A stretch of DNA of 64,000 nt from positions 2,666,001-2,730,000 of the forward strand of contig NZ_OY829290.1 in NCBI RefSeq assembly GCF_963691685.1, written 5' to 3'. The number at the start of each line of letters is the position of its first letter. Position 1 is the first letter of the stretch. The position numbers and the translations under genes were made by a program. Below are positions 34,466-42,405 of the stretch, piece by piece. The notes beneath the pieces are model-generated. The model made no database searches and was not told the DNA's origin. It worked only from the letters and a program-made list of their open reading frames with translations. Source of the stretch: Thalassovita sp. (GTDB taxonomy: Bacteria > Pseudomonadota > Alphaproteobacteria > Rhodobacterales > Rhodobacteraceae).

Positions 34466-35050
34466 TCACATGATCGGCATGACCTGCGCGCCCGCCGCCA
34501 GACGCAGGGCCCAGGCCTCGACGTCATCTTCAAACACTTTGTGAATGGAGGGGCTGAACCGCAACAGGGCCGCAATGGCCAATTCGCGCTTGTCTTCAAA
34601 CTCGGCCATCAGGCCTTTGTCCACTTCCGACCAGTTGGTTTCGGGCAGACGCACCTGCGCCCGTTTGCCATCGCGTGAAAACCGCAGATCCCAGTCAAAC
34701 CCAAACAGCGTCAGCGAAACCATATTGCCGGGATTGAACGAGCCTGAGCGGCGGATCATATGCATGCCCACATAGTCATGCAGCGCGTCACGGGTGTTGC
34801 GCAGAACCTCTGCCGCCACCGGGCGCCAGCCCTCATCCACGTTGTTTTTCAACGCTTTCCAGGGGGTAAGCTCATCCTCACGAAAGGCGATCACTTCGCG
34901 CGCGTCGTCCTCAACCTCAATCTGGCCGGGCGCGACGGTGCCAATTTCATAGCTCGCCTCCCCAATAGTTAAACGTGCAAAAGGCGCGACATCTAAAATT
35001 GGTGTCGCGGGGGCCCCTGCATCGTTAAACGTCGGCTCATATACCGTCAT
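34466..35050 (-). CDS. hypothetical protein in the flagellar locus
   Basis: This 194-aa soluble acidic protein has no membrane helices or recognised domains. Blocks such as FARLTIGEASYEIGTV, RPVAAEVLRNTRDALHDYVG and LTLFGFDWDLRFSRDGKRAQ look like a folded alpha/beta protein. Translation is placed at ATG 35050 because GGAG lies 7 bases before it; a longer frame reaches 35260 without a ribosome-binding site and overlaps the opposite gene's start. It is divergent from the coiled-coil gene at 35253. The surrounding flagellar genes are the only clue to its role. Confidence 0.6.
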   Translation of the reverse strand: MTVYEPTFNDAGAPATPILDVAPFARLTIGEASYEIGTVAPGQIEVEDDAREVIAFREDELTPWKALKNNVDEGWRPVAAEVLRNTRDALHDYVGMHMIRRSGSFNPGNMVSLTLFGFDWDLRFSRDGKRAQVRLPETNWSEVDKGLMAEFEDKRELAIAALLRFSPSIHKVFEDDVEAWALRLAAGAQVMPIM

Positions 35051-35203
35051 CAGTAAACTCCTTGGGGGATGTACTCGTCTGTTGGACTCCTCTACGACGC
35101 AAATGCTTAATTTTTTACCTATCGGACCGGAATTCGGCCCAGAATTCCGCCACGTCTGACGCCAAATTTTCCGCGCAATTTGAATCAACTCCCCTGACCC
35201 GGA

Positions 35204-35220
35204 TTGGCACGGAAGATGCA
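35204..35220 (+). promoter_or_regulatory. sigma-54 promoter before the coiled-coil/PDZ-like gene pair
   Basis: TTGGCACGGAAGATGCA matches the -24 element fully and the -12 element except for A in place of the first T of TTGC. It is 33 bases before ATG 35253. Confidence 0.7.
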
Positions 35221-35252
35221 CTCCAACTGGCAAGAGACTACGGAGTGGCCGC

Positions 35253-36005
35253 ATGAGCACCGAAACGCCAGATATTCAGGAAGCGATCAAAATCGCCCTC
35301 GCCTCGGCAGATACAGCCGGCGATGCCGCCGTGATGGCGGAACGACAAGCAACATCCATGTCCAACAAGGCTGAATGGGTGGACCGCAAGCTGGTGCCCT
35401 TTGGCATTGGCGCGCTGGTTGCCGTAACGCTTTGTGCGGGGCTCAGCGGGTTGGTCTACTACCGCACCCTCAGCGATCTGCGCACCGCGCGCGACACCCA
35501 TGTTGAGGCGCTGCACCTGTTTTCGCAGAATGTGAACACGCTGACGGAAACCGTGGCCAAGACCGAAGCCATGATGGAGGCCCAGACCGGTGAAAAAACC
35601 GAACTGGCCGCCGCGCTTGATGGGATCACCAAACGGATCGCCACGATGGAGGCGCAGATCCAGTCAAACTCGGATGTGACCATGGCCGCATTAGGGGATG
35701 GTCCGGGCGGATTTGCTGCGCAACTGGCTAAAACAATGGACCCACGGGTGGATTCCATCCGCGATGAGGTGATGGGCGGCATGTCCGACCTGCATCTGGC
35801 GCTCAGCCAGAAACTGTCGACCCTGGCCAATCAGCTGACCACCGCTGCGGCCGAGGCTGGCCGCCAGCGCGCTCAGACCTTTGCGGATGCCGCGCAGGCC
35901 ACCAAACCCACGCCGAAGCCGAAAACCAAAACAAAGCCCAAGGCACGGCCTGCAACCAGCAGCAAAAAATCCACAGGCAACAGCAATCCGTTTAGCTTCC
36001 CATGA
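35253..36005 (+). CDS. membrane-anchored coiled-coil protein, possible MotF-like motility factor
   Basis: This 250-aa protein has a 47-residue N-terminal cytoplasmic part, one membrane helix (about 50-70, FGIGALVAVTLCAGLSGLVYY) and a coiled-coil periplasmic part (about 75-205), ending in a proline/lysine-rich tail (KPTPKPKTKTKPKARP). Single-span proteins with a long periplasmic part, such as MotF of R. sphaeroides, are needed for flagellar rotation; the layout here is similar but I cannot show homology. A sigma-54 promoter precedes it, tying it to the flagellar regulon. It overlaps the next gene by four bases (ATGA). ATG 35253 is the first start after the promoter. Confidence 0.6.
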   Translation: MSTETPDIQEAIKIALASADTAGDAAVMAERQATSMSNKAEWVDRKLVPFGIGALVAVTLCAGLSGLVYYRTLSDLRTARDTHVEALHLFSQNVNTLTETVAKTEAMMEAQTGEKTELAAALDGITKRIATMEAQIQSNSDVTMAALGDGPGGFAAQLAKTMDPRVDSIRDEVMGGMSDLHLALSQKLSTLANQLTTAAAEAGRQRAQTFADAAQATKPTPKPKTKTKPKARPATSSKKSTGNSNPFSFP

Positions 36006-36745
36006 GCCTGCGCACCCCTGTCCCCCCGCCTGAACCGACAGAAATTCACCTTGAATTGCAGAAGGTTGGCGTTGCCGGCCAGTCACTGGGCCTGAGGCCA
36101 GGGGACAAGCTGGTGGGCCTGGATGGTCAGCCGTTTACTGGCGGCGCCAAAGAGCTGCGCGCGCGGTTTTCCGCCCTGGAAAACAAACGTGTGGCGATGC
36201 ATTTCCAGCGTGCCGACGTTGATCTGACCGTGGTTTCCGTGACGCCAAAATTGGGCCGCTGGATGCCCTGCCCCGTCGCCGGTGAGCCGCATGTGCCCCC
36301 GGTGGATGCCAGCCAATTGGACAATTGGGAAATCCTGCGCGCGCGCGACGGCAGCTATGACCTGTTCCGCCATCGCGTCTCACCTCTGGTCTGGATCGCA
36401 ACGCCCCTGTGGCTGGCGCAGATGCGCCTCTGGCCACATCTGGCGGCTTTCATGGGGATGGTGGCCGTGGGGCTGCCTGTGGGCCTCTGGATGGCGATTT
36501 CGCTCTGGGTTCTGGCGTCTTATTACACGCGCAAGAACTACGCGCAGGTGATCCGCGCAGACCGTATTCAGCGCGGCATGTTCCCCTTCGCGATCATCGC
36601 CGCCCGCGGTGAAATGGGGGCACATGCCACCTATCTGTCGATGATGCCGGATGATGAGTTTGCCTTTGGCAAGATCATTCTGATGAATGACAAACCAGAG
36701 CCCAAGCCAGAAACCGAAGACGATTACGACTACGCCGCTGCGTAA
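36002..36745 (+). CDS. membrane protein with a PDZ-like N-terminal domain
   Basis: This 247-aa protein begins with a PDZ-like unit (LELQKVGVAGQSLGLRPGDK, LVGLDGQPFTGGAKELRARF) of about 80 residues. Two closely spaced membrane helices follow at about 140-180 (LAAFMGMVAVGLPVGLWMAI, SLWVLASYYTR). The acidic tail EPKPETEDDYDYAAA is probably cytoplasmic. It is translationally coupled to the coiled-coil gene and so shares its sigma-54 promoter. No family name is known to me; a motor or basal-body accessory role is inferred from context only. Confidence 0.55.
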   Translation: MSLRTPVPPPEPTEIHLELQKVGVAGQSLGLRPGDKLVGLDGQPFTGGAKELRARFSALENKRVAMHFQRADVDLTVVSVTPKLGRWMPCPVAGEPHVPPVDASQLDNWEILRARDGSYDLFRHRVSPLVWIATPLWLAQMRLWPHLAAFMGMVAVGLPVGLWMAISLWVLASYYTRKNYAQVIRADRIQRGMFPFAIIAARGEMGAHATYLSMMPDDEFAFGKIILMNDKPEPKPETEDDYDYAAA

Positions 36746-36811
36746 CAGGTGCGCGTGCCCCGGGGACCTCACCCCGGGCGCCGCTAACCATCTAAATTCA
36801 TAAGACAAAAG

Positions 36812-36845
36812 AAAAGCGGAGACCGGCCCACCGATCTCCGCTTTT
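36812..36845. terminator. bidirectional terminator between the PDZ-like gene and rpoN
   Basis: AAAAGCGGAGA and TCTCCGCTTTT form an 11-pair stem with a loop of 12 bases. It lies between two convergent genes and has T-runs on both strands. Confidence 0.8.
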
Positions 36846-36869
36846 GGCTGAGCGAAAGTCCCTAACGGC

Positions 36870-38201
36870 TCAGCTTGCCTGCAAAAGGGCGTTCCGACGA
36901 CGCTGGAAGGACGACGGGATTTTCAGGATGTCGCGGTATTTAGCGACGGTGCGGCGGGCCAGGTGGGTGCCCTCACCGGTGATGATCTTGGCAATGGCGT
37001 CATCGCTCAGCGGACGCGCTGCATCTTCTTCGCGCACCAGCTGCTGAATACGGTGACGTACGGCTGCGGCGCTTTCGCCCTCTTCGCCTTCGTCTTTGCG
37101 CAAGCTGGCAGAGAACAGGTATTTCAGCGGGAATGTGCCCTGCGGGGTCTGCATCAGCAGATCCGTGGTCACCCGGCTGACGGTGCTTTCATGCACGCCG
37201 ATCGCCTCAGCCACGTCTTTCAGGGTCATCGGGGTCAGACCGGCCGGCCCCTGCTCCATGAAGCCCGACTGACGGCGCAGGATTTCGGCGCCAACCGACA
37301 GGGTGGTTTGGTTGCGATGGGCCACCGCGCGGCGCAGCCACAGGGCCACCGACAGGGTGTCATTCACATAGTCGCCATGCGCCGGCTTCAGCTGGGCGGC
37401 TTTCTTTTCGTTGACCAGAACGCTGGGCAGGGTCGATTTGTTCAATTCAACCTGCCAGCCCTCGGCGCCTTTGGTGACGATCAGGTCAGGGGCCCGCTGG
37501 GGCGCCACAGGACCGTTGAAATCGGCACCCGGCTTGGGGTTCAGGCTGCGCAGCAGTTTCAGCGCCGGGCGCAGCTCATCCATGTCGCATTTGCAGGCCC
37601 GCATCAGGCCTTTCAGGTCGGCAGCGGCCAGTTTCGGCAGGTTCTCCAGCAGGGCGGCAAAGATCGGTGTCATCACGCCCTGGTCTTCAGCCTGCAGCTT
37701 CAGGCATTCGGCCAGCGAGCGGGCAAAAAGACCTGAAGGTTCAACTTGTTGCACGCGCTCCAGCCAGCTTTCGGTTTCTTCCACCGACAGGCCCAGACGG
37801 AAGGACATCGCCTCCAGATCTTCGCCCAGCCAGCCGCTTGGTTCCAGCGCTTCCAGGAAGACGTCAGCGATCATGCGGTCGCTGGGTTCCGGGAACAGCA
37901 TATCAAACTGAGCCGCCACATGTGCATAAAGAGAGAGGTCGTGTTCCGCGATCCGGGCCAGCATATCGCCCTGATCTGCCCCTGCCCCGCCCGAGCGGCT
38001 GCCGATGCCACGCATCGAGCCCTGCTGGTCGGCGCCGGGACCGGCTTTCACGTCCACAAAAGGATTGTCTTCAGCTTCACTCTCAATAACCGAGTGCAGA
38101 TCAACGTTGCTGTACTGCAAGAGGCAAATTGCTTTCTGCAATTGCGCAGTCATGACAATCGATTGACGCTGACCAAGGTGTTGTACTGTTGAAATTTGCA
38201 T
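36870..38201 (-). CDS. rpoN: RNA polymerase sigma-54 factor
   Basis: This 443-aa sigma-54 recognises the -24/-12 promoters of the locus. Region I is GQRQSIVMTAQLQKAICLLQ; the core-binding and DNA-binding domains follow, with the HTH LKDVAEAIGVHESTVSRVTT. The RpoN box reads ARRTVAKYRDILKI near the C-terminus. The start at ATG 38201 is six bases after AAGGAG and places region I at the N-terminus; starts at ATG 38234 or further upstream would add residues not seen in the family. R. sphaeroides has several rpoN copies, one dedicated to flagella; by location this may be such a copy. The ribosome-binding site lies in a strong hairpin. Confidence 0.92.
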   Translation of the reverse strand: MQISTVQHLGQRQSIVMTAQLQKAICLLQYSNVDLHSVIESEAEDNPFVDVKAGPGADQQGSMRGIGSRSGGAGADQGDMLARIAEHDLSLYAHVAAQFDMLFPEPSDRMIADVFLEALEPSGWLGEDLEAMSFRLGLSVEETESWLERVQQVEPSGLFARSLAECLKLQAEDQGVMTPIFAALLENLPKLAAADLKGLMRACKCDMDELRPALKLLRSLNPKPGADFNGPVAPQRAPDLIVTKGAEGWQVELNKSTLPSVLVNEKKAAQLKPAHGDYVNDTLSVALWLRRAVAHRNQTTLSVGAEILRRQSGFMEQGPAGLTPMTLKDVAEAIGVHESTVSRVTTDLLMQTPQGTFPLKYLFSASLRKDEGEEGESAAAVRHRIQQLVREEDAARPLSDDAIAKIITGEGTHLARRTVAKYRDILKIPSSFQRRRNALLQAS

Positions 38202-38229
38202 GAGCATCTCCTTGTCGACAAGGATGCTC
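38202..38229 (-). promoter_or_regulatory. hairpin over the rpoN ribosome-binding site
   Basis: On the minus strand, GAGCAT-CCTTG-TCGA-CAAGG-AG-ATGCTC can fold into an 11-pair stem with a two-base bulge. The Shine-Dalgarno AAGGAG lies in the stem and bulge, and the ATG (38201-38199) follows at once. Such a structure should limit initiation unless opened. The DNA also contains the 16-base palindrome TCCTTGTCGACAAGGA (38209-38224), so an operator is an alternative. Confidence 0.55.
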
Positions 38230-38313
38230 TCCATTTTAGCCCCAAACAACGTAAAACGTTTGACTTCACCTTCAGGAGGTATAACAGACAAAAGTATGGG
38301 TTGCTAAGTCATT

Positions 38314-38348
38314 GAAAAAAAAGAAACCGGCGTCGAAACGCCGGTTTC
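38314..38348 (-). terminator. terminator of the flagellin gene
   Basis: GAAACCGGCG and CGCCGGTTTC form a ten-pair stem with a six-base loop; on the minus strand a run of eight T follows. Confidence 0.88.
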
Positions 38349-38383
38349 CTGTCACGGTGTCGAAATTCCGACACTAGATCTTA

Positions 38384-39877
38384 TTAGCCACGGAGCAGCT
38401 GCATCACGTTCTGCTGGCTGGAGTTGGCCTGGGCCAGCATCGCGGTGGCGGCCTGCGACAGGATCTTGCCACGCGCCAGCGAGGTCGATTCCTGGGCGAA
38501 GTCTGCGTCGCGGATCCCCGACCGTGCCGCTTCAACGTTCACGGTGATGTTGGTCAGGTTGGAGATGGTGCTGTCCAGACGGTTGGAAACCGCACCAAGA
38601 TCCGAACGAGATTGGTTAATCTTCTGCAGAGCCACGTCGATGGTCTTAATCGCTTTCGATGCACCCGCCGCAGTGGTCAGGTCAATCTCAGCAACGCTGT
38701 CCAGCGAAGAGTTGTTCGCGGCGGCGCCGAAGTGACGGGTACCGTCTGTTGCGGCGTTGTCAGTACCAACCGAGAAACCTTTGGTCGAGGTCATCTCTAC
38801 CTGGCCGGTGATCACTGCCGAGGTAACGGCCGAAGTGGTGTCGGTCAGGGTTACGGCCGGGGTCGACGCGGCGGTGGTGCCATCGTTTTCCAGCGCGGTA
38901 ACGGTCATGGTGGTGTCGTTCACCGAGGTGTCATAGCCGGTCAGCTCGATGTCGTTACCCTGGCTGTCGGTCAGGATGATTTCACCGTTGTTTTCACCCA
39001 TGGTTGCACTGACGCCAGTCTGACCCGCCTGGGTGTTGATCGCGTCCCGCAGACCACGAAGGTCGCTGGTGTCGGAGATGTTCACGTTACCGATCGAGGT
39101 GCCGTTGATTTCAAAGGTCACGTCCGATGCAGCCGAGAAGCCCGACAGTTTGGCTTTGGACATCGCTTCTGCTTCAACACCGGTCGAAGCCGAGGACGAG
39201 TTGATCGCATCTGCCAGCGACTTGGCCGACTGGCCTGCCGAAGTGGAAACGGTTGCCGAACCTGCGTAACCGGTCACGGTCAGGGTTGCACCACCGGCGA
39301 TTTCCGATGCGGCCGAACCTGCTGCCGCGGTGCCGCCGAAGGCGTTCACTTCGGTGGTTACGGTGTGGGCGCCGATGTCGGTCGCTGCTGCGCTGTCAAC
39401 GTCGATGTTGATGGTCTGACCGGCGTCTGCACCGATCTGCAGCTGTTTACCGGTGAACGAACCGTCCAGAATTTTCATGCCGTTGAAGGTGGTATCTTTC
39501 GCAACACGGTTGATCTCGGTGATCAGCTGCGTACCTTCCGCCGCGAGGTTGTTCCGGTCCGAAGAGGTGTTCGTGTCGTTCGCGGACTGAACAGACAGTT
39601 CGCGCAGACGCTGCAGCATGTTCGAAACTTCGACGTGGGCGCCTTCGGTGGTGTCCACCAGGTTCTTACCGTCGGTGGCGTTACGAACCGCTTGGCTCAG
39701 ACCTTTAATCTGGGCGGTCATCTTTTCCGAGATGGCCATGCCGGCTGCGTCATCCGCTGCGGAGTTAATCCGAAGACCCGACGACAGTCGCTCCATCGAG
39801 GTCGAGGTTTCCATGTTTACGCGGGTCATCGTCGCTTGTGCCGACAGCGCGCCAATATTGGTATTGATGGTAGTCAT
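38384..39877 (-). CDS. fliC: flagellin, filament subunit
   Basis: This 497-aa flagellin has the conserved N-terminal D0/D1 (TTINTNIGALSAQATMTRVN, MERLSSGLRINSAADDAAGM, QSANDTNTSSDRN) and C-terminal D1/D0 (NRLDSTISNLTNITVNVEAA, SGIRDADFAQESTSLARGKI, AMLAQANSSQQNVMQLLRG). The central 250 residues are Ala/Thr/Ser rich and variable. ATG 39877 follows AAGGAGAC; 30 upstream codons in frame are discarded because the protein family starts here. It is convergent with rpoN, and divergent from motA across a 244-base region. Confidence 0.95.
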   Translation of the reverse strand: MTTINTNIGALSAQATMTRVNMETSTSMERLSSGLRINSAADDAAGMAISEKMTAQIKGLSQAVRNATDGKNLVDTTEGAHVEVSNMLQRLRELSVQSANDTNTSSDRNNLAAEGTQLITEINRVAKDTTFNGMKILDGSFTGKQLQIGADAGQTINIDVDSAAATDIGAHTVTTEVNAFGGTAAAGSAASEIAGGATLTVTGYAGSATVSTSAGQSAKSLADAINSSSASTGVEAEAMSKAKLSGFSAASDVTFEINGTSIGNVNISDTSDLRGLRDAINTQAGQTGVSATMGENNGEIILTDSQGNDIELTGYDTSVNDTTMTVTALENDGTTAASTPAVTLTDTTSAVTSAVITGQVEMTSTKGFSVGTDNAATDGTRHFGAAANNSSLDSVAEIDLTTAAGASKAIKTIDVALQKINQSRSDLGAVSNRLDSTISNLTNITVNVEAARSGIRDADFAQESTSLARGKILSQAATAMLAQANSSQQNVMQLLRG

Positions 39878-39928
39878 GGCCGTCTCCTTGGCTGTAAATT
39901 GTTTTGCGCTTCGTTGCGCTTGTAATTG

Positions 39929-39954
39929 GGAACGTCGCGGGGCAGAAAAGTTTA
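39929..39954 (-). promoter_or_regulatory. candidate sigma-28 promoter for fliC
   Basis: On the minus strand TAAACTTT (one change from TAAAGTTT) is followed after ten bases by GACGTTCC, a weak match to GCCGATAA. Placement about 50 bases before the flagellin start suits a FliA promoter, but the -10 match is poor. Confidence 0.35.
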
Positions 39955-40071
39955 AAGAAAAACGCAAAAAACAGATTTAATCATTGTTTTTAAACGATAT
40001 TTTTTTATTGACCTGAAGACGGCGAAAAAAATCAACGCGTTTTTCCTATATATATGTAGGCCAAAATCAGC

Positions 40072-40088
40072 TTGGTACGGCTCTTGCA
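40072..40088 (+). promoter_or_regulatory. sigma-54 promoter for motA-motB(-fliD)
   Basis: TTGGTACGGCTCTTGCA is one base from the -24/-12 consensus (T for C in TGGCAC), 34 bases before the motA start. Confidence 0.82.
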
Positions 40089-40121
40089 GACCCGGTCACG
40101 TATAGTGATTGGAGCAAAACC

Positions 40122-40883
40122 ATGGATCTCGCATCCCTTATCGGCCTCCTGGGGGCCCTGGGCATGATTGCAGGCTCAATGATCGCCGCGGGCGGTCTTG
40201 GACCGTTTATCGATCTCCCGTCTCTCCTTATTGTGTTCGGCGGCTCTTTCTTCGCCGTAATGTTCACCGCCCCGATGGGCACCTTCCTTGGCAGCTTTGG
40301 TTCAATGGCCAAGGCCTTTATGCCGAAAGCACAGAAACACCCGGTCCTGGTTGAGACCATGGTGGAGCTGTCGGACCTGGCCCGCAAAGAGGGCATGATG
40401 GCACTGGAAAGCAAAGAAGTGCCGGACAAGTTCTTTGAGAAGGGTCTGCAGATGCTGGTTGATGGCTCGGACGAAGCCAAGATGGTCAAGCAGATGGAAC
40501 AGGAAATCAAATCCATGAAGACGCGGCATGAGAATGCGCAGAACGTGGTGAAGTCCTGGGTCGACATCGCCCCTGCCATGGGAATGATCGGTACGCTGAT
40601 CGGTCTGGTGCAGATGCTTGGCAACATGGCCGACCCCAAGGCAATTGGCCCTGCGATGGCGGTTGCGCTTTTGACGACTCTCTATGGGGCGTTTCTGGCG
40701 AACGTTATTTTCGGCCCGATCCTGGCAAAACTGGAAGTCTACAGCGCAGAGGAAGTGATCTACCGCGAACTGGTCGTGGAAGGACTGAAAAACATTGCGC
40801 GTGGCGAATCCGGTCGCGCGGTTCAGGACCAGATGGTGGCTGCTCTGCCGCCGAAGGTCGCAGCAAAAATGTTGGCGGCGTAA
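40122..40883 (+). CDS. motA: flagellar stator protein MotA (PomA-like)
   Basis: This 253-aa four-helix stator subunit forms the ion channel with MotB. Start and end are PomA-like: MDLASLIGLLGALGMI, SLLIVFGGSFFAVMF, then the cytoplasmic loop with conserved charges (LVDGSDEAKMVKQMEQEIKS). Helices 3 and 4 are VDIAPAMGMIGTLIGLVQML and KAIGPAMAVALLTTLYGAFL. The MGMIGTLxGLxxML and DPKAIGPAMAVALLTTLYGA blocks are nearly those of the Vibrio sodium stator. It is driven by a sigma-54 promoter and followed by motB after 62 bases. Confidence 0.93.
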   Translation: MDLASLIGLLGALGMIAGSMIAAGGLGPFIDLPSLLIVFGGSFFAVMFTAPMGTFLGSFGSMAKAFMPKAQKHPVLVETMVELSDLARKEGMMALESKEVPDKFFEKGLQMLVDGSDEAKMVKQMEQEIKSMKTRHENAQNVVKSWVDIAPAMGMIGTLIGLVQMLGNMADPKAIGPAMAVALLTTLYGAFLANVIFGPILAKLEVYSAEEVIYRELVVEGLKNIARGESGRAVQDQMVAALPPKVAAKMLAA

Positions 40884-40945
40884 CCGCGCCGCCCGCCCTG
40901 TTAAGTAACGCGTAAAGCTGAGCCCCCTATAATAAGGCACAGATC

Positions 40946-42310
40946 ATGGCAAAAAAACCGATCCCCATTCCCGTCGTTCCTGTGGAGCAACCAAAGCAGG
41001 AAGAGCCGCCAAAGTGCCCCCCGGTGGGCGCTCCGGCTTGGATGGCGACTTTTGCCGACATCGCAATTCTGCTGATGGCGTTCTTTGTGCTTATTCTGTC
41101 CTTTGCGGAGTTCAACCAGCCCAAGTTCAAAATGATCGCGGGCTCGCTGCGCGAAAGCTTTGGTGTGCAGCGTGACATTCCGGTGGTGGAACAGCCGCGC
41201 GGCACCACGGTTCTGGAGCTGAAGTTCTCACCTTCGCCGGAACCCTCCATCACCAAAGAGCTGACACAGGACACCACCACCACCGAACAGCCCAAAATCC
41301 GCTCGGATGTGGACGATCAACAAAAACGTTCCGATCACGATCAGAAGCAAACCGGCGATCAGGGTGAGAAAAGCGAAGAAGAGCGTCGCGATGAAATGCG
41401 GCAGGAACTGGCGCAGCTGCTGAAACAGGCGCTGCAGGCCGGCGAGCTGACCGCGAAAGTCGAGGACGATCAGGTGGTGCTGGATTATCAGCCGACCTCG
41501 GAAACCGAGGGCAGCCTGGAACAGGCCGGCATGAACAACCAGTTCCAACAGCAGACCGGTGCCGAAGATCAGATGGCACAGGAACAGCTGGCACAGGATC
41601 AACAAGAGGGCCTGCCGCAGATTGACCCTTTGACCGGATTGCCGCGCGATCAGGAAAACAGCGGCATGCCGCAGGAAGACTTGTCAAACGGTCTGCCTCA
41701 GATGGCTGAGAACCAGTCAACTGAGCTGAGCGAAGAAGCCCTGATGGCGGAGTTGATCGAGAAACTGAACGATGTGGCACAAAATGCGCTGGAGGCTGAA
41801 ACCGAAGGTGACGGCGCTGCCGAAGGGGCGGCCAACCATCCCGAAGGGATTGATGGCCAATCCAAAGCCGCCATCGCATCGGACAAGCTGGCCGTGGCAC
41901 TGCGCCGTGAGCTGGGCGAAGGTCTGGTGCAGGTCGAACAGCGTGATGGCAAGGTCTATGTCACCGTGGGCGCCGGTGGCGCCTTCCCCTCGGGCACGGC
42001 AGATCTGACTCAGGACGCGCGTGAAATCATGGACCGCATCGCCTTTGCTGCAATGAACGAAGCCTCCTCAATCACGGTCACGGGCCACACCGATGATGTG
42101 CCGCTCTCGGCCGGATCGCAGTTCCGCGACAACTGGGGCCTTGCGGCGGCGCGCTCTGCCTCGGTGGTGCGGGAACTGGCGGGATCGGGCCTGATTGATC
42201 CGACCCAGCTGACCGCCACCTCCATGGGCGAAAGCCAGCCCGTGGCCGACAACTCCACTGCGGAAGGGCGTGAGCAGAACCGCCGGATTGAGATTGAGAT
42301 CAGCTATTGA
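40946..42310 (+). CDS. motB: flagellar stator protein MotB (PomB-like)
   Basis: This 454-aa stator subunit has a single N-terminal helix with the essential Asp in PAWMATFADIAILLMAFFVL (about residue 38), then QPKFKMIAGSLRESFGVQ as in PomB. A long Gln/Glu-rich region (about 105-315) precedes the OmpA-type peptidoglycan-binding domain (GAFPSGTADLTQDA, TVTGHTDDVPLS, DNWGLAAARSASVV, NRRIEIEISY). The linker is about 100 residues longer than in typical PomB. The PomB-like N-terminus points to Na+ as coupling ion, but a proton motor is not excluded. GGCACAGATCATG gives a modest ribosome-binding site. Confidence 0.92.
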   Translation: MAKKPIPIPVVPVEQPKQEEPPKCPPVGAPAWMATFADIAILLMAFFVLILSFAEFNQPKFKMIAGSLRESFGVQRDIPVVEQPRGTTVLELKFSPSPEPSITKELTQDTTTTEQPKIRSDVDDQQKRSDHDQKQTGDQGEKSEEERRDEMRQELAQLLKQALQAGELTAKVEDDQVVLDYQPTSETEGSLEQAGMNNQFQQQTGAEDQMAQEQLAQDQQEGLPQIDPLTGLPRDQENSGMPQEDLSNGLPQMAENQSTELSEEALMAELIEKLNDVAQNALEAETEGDGAAEGAANHPEGIDGQSKAAIASDKLAVALRRELGEGLVQVEQRDGKVYVTVGAGGAFPSGTADLTQDAREIMDRIAFAAMNEASSITVTGHTDDVPLSAGSQFRDNWGLAAARSASVVRELAGSGLIDPTQLTATSMGESQPVADNSTAEGREQNRRIEIEISY

Positions 42311-42405
42311 TCGCCACCTTGGCACCCGGCCCTTCCCGCCTGCTGCGGGTGGGGCCTTAAACAAAAGACGAAACCGGTCGTTTTGCAAGGAAACCGGAGA
42401 GTAAA

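Noticed and set aside
42319..42340. TTGGCAC upstream of fliD as a sigma-54 promoter
   Set aside because: The -24 half is perfect, but no GC-containing -12 element lies at the required distance.
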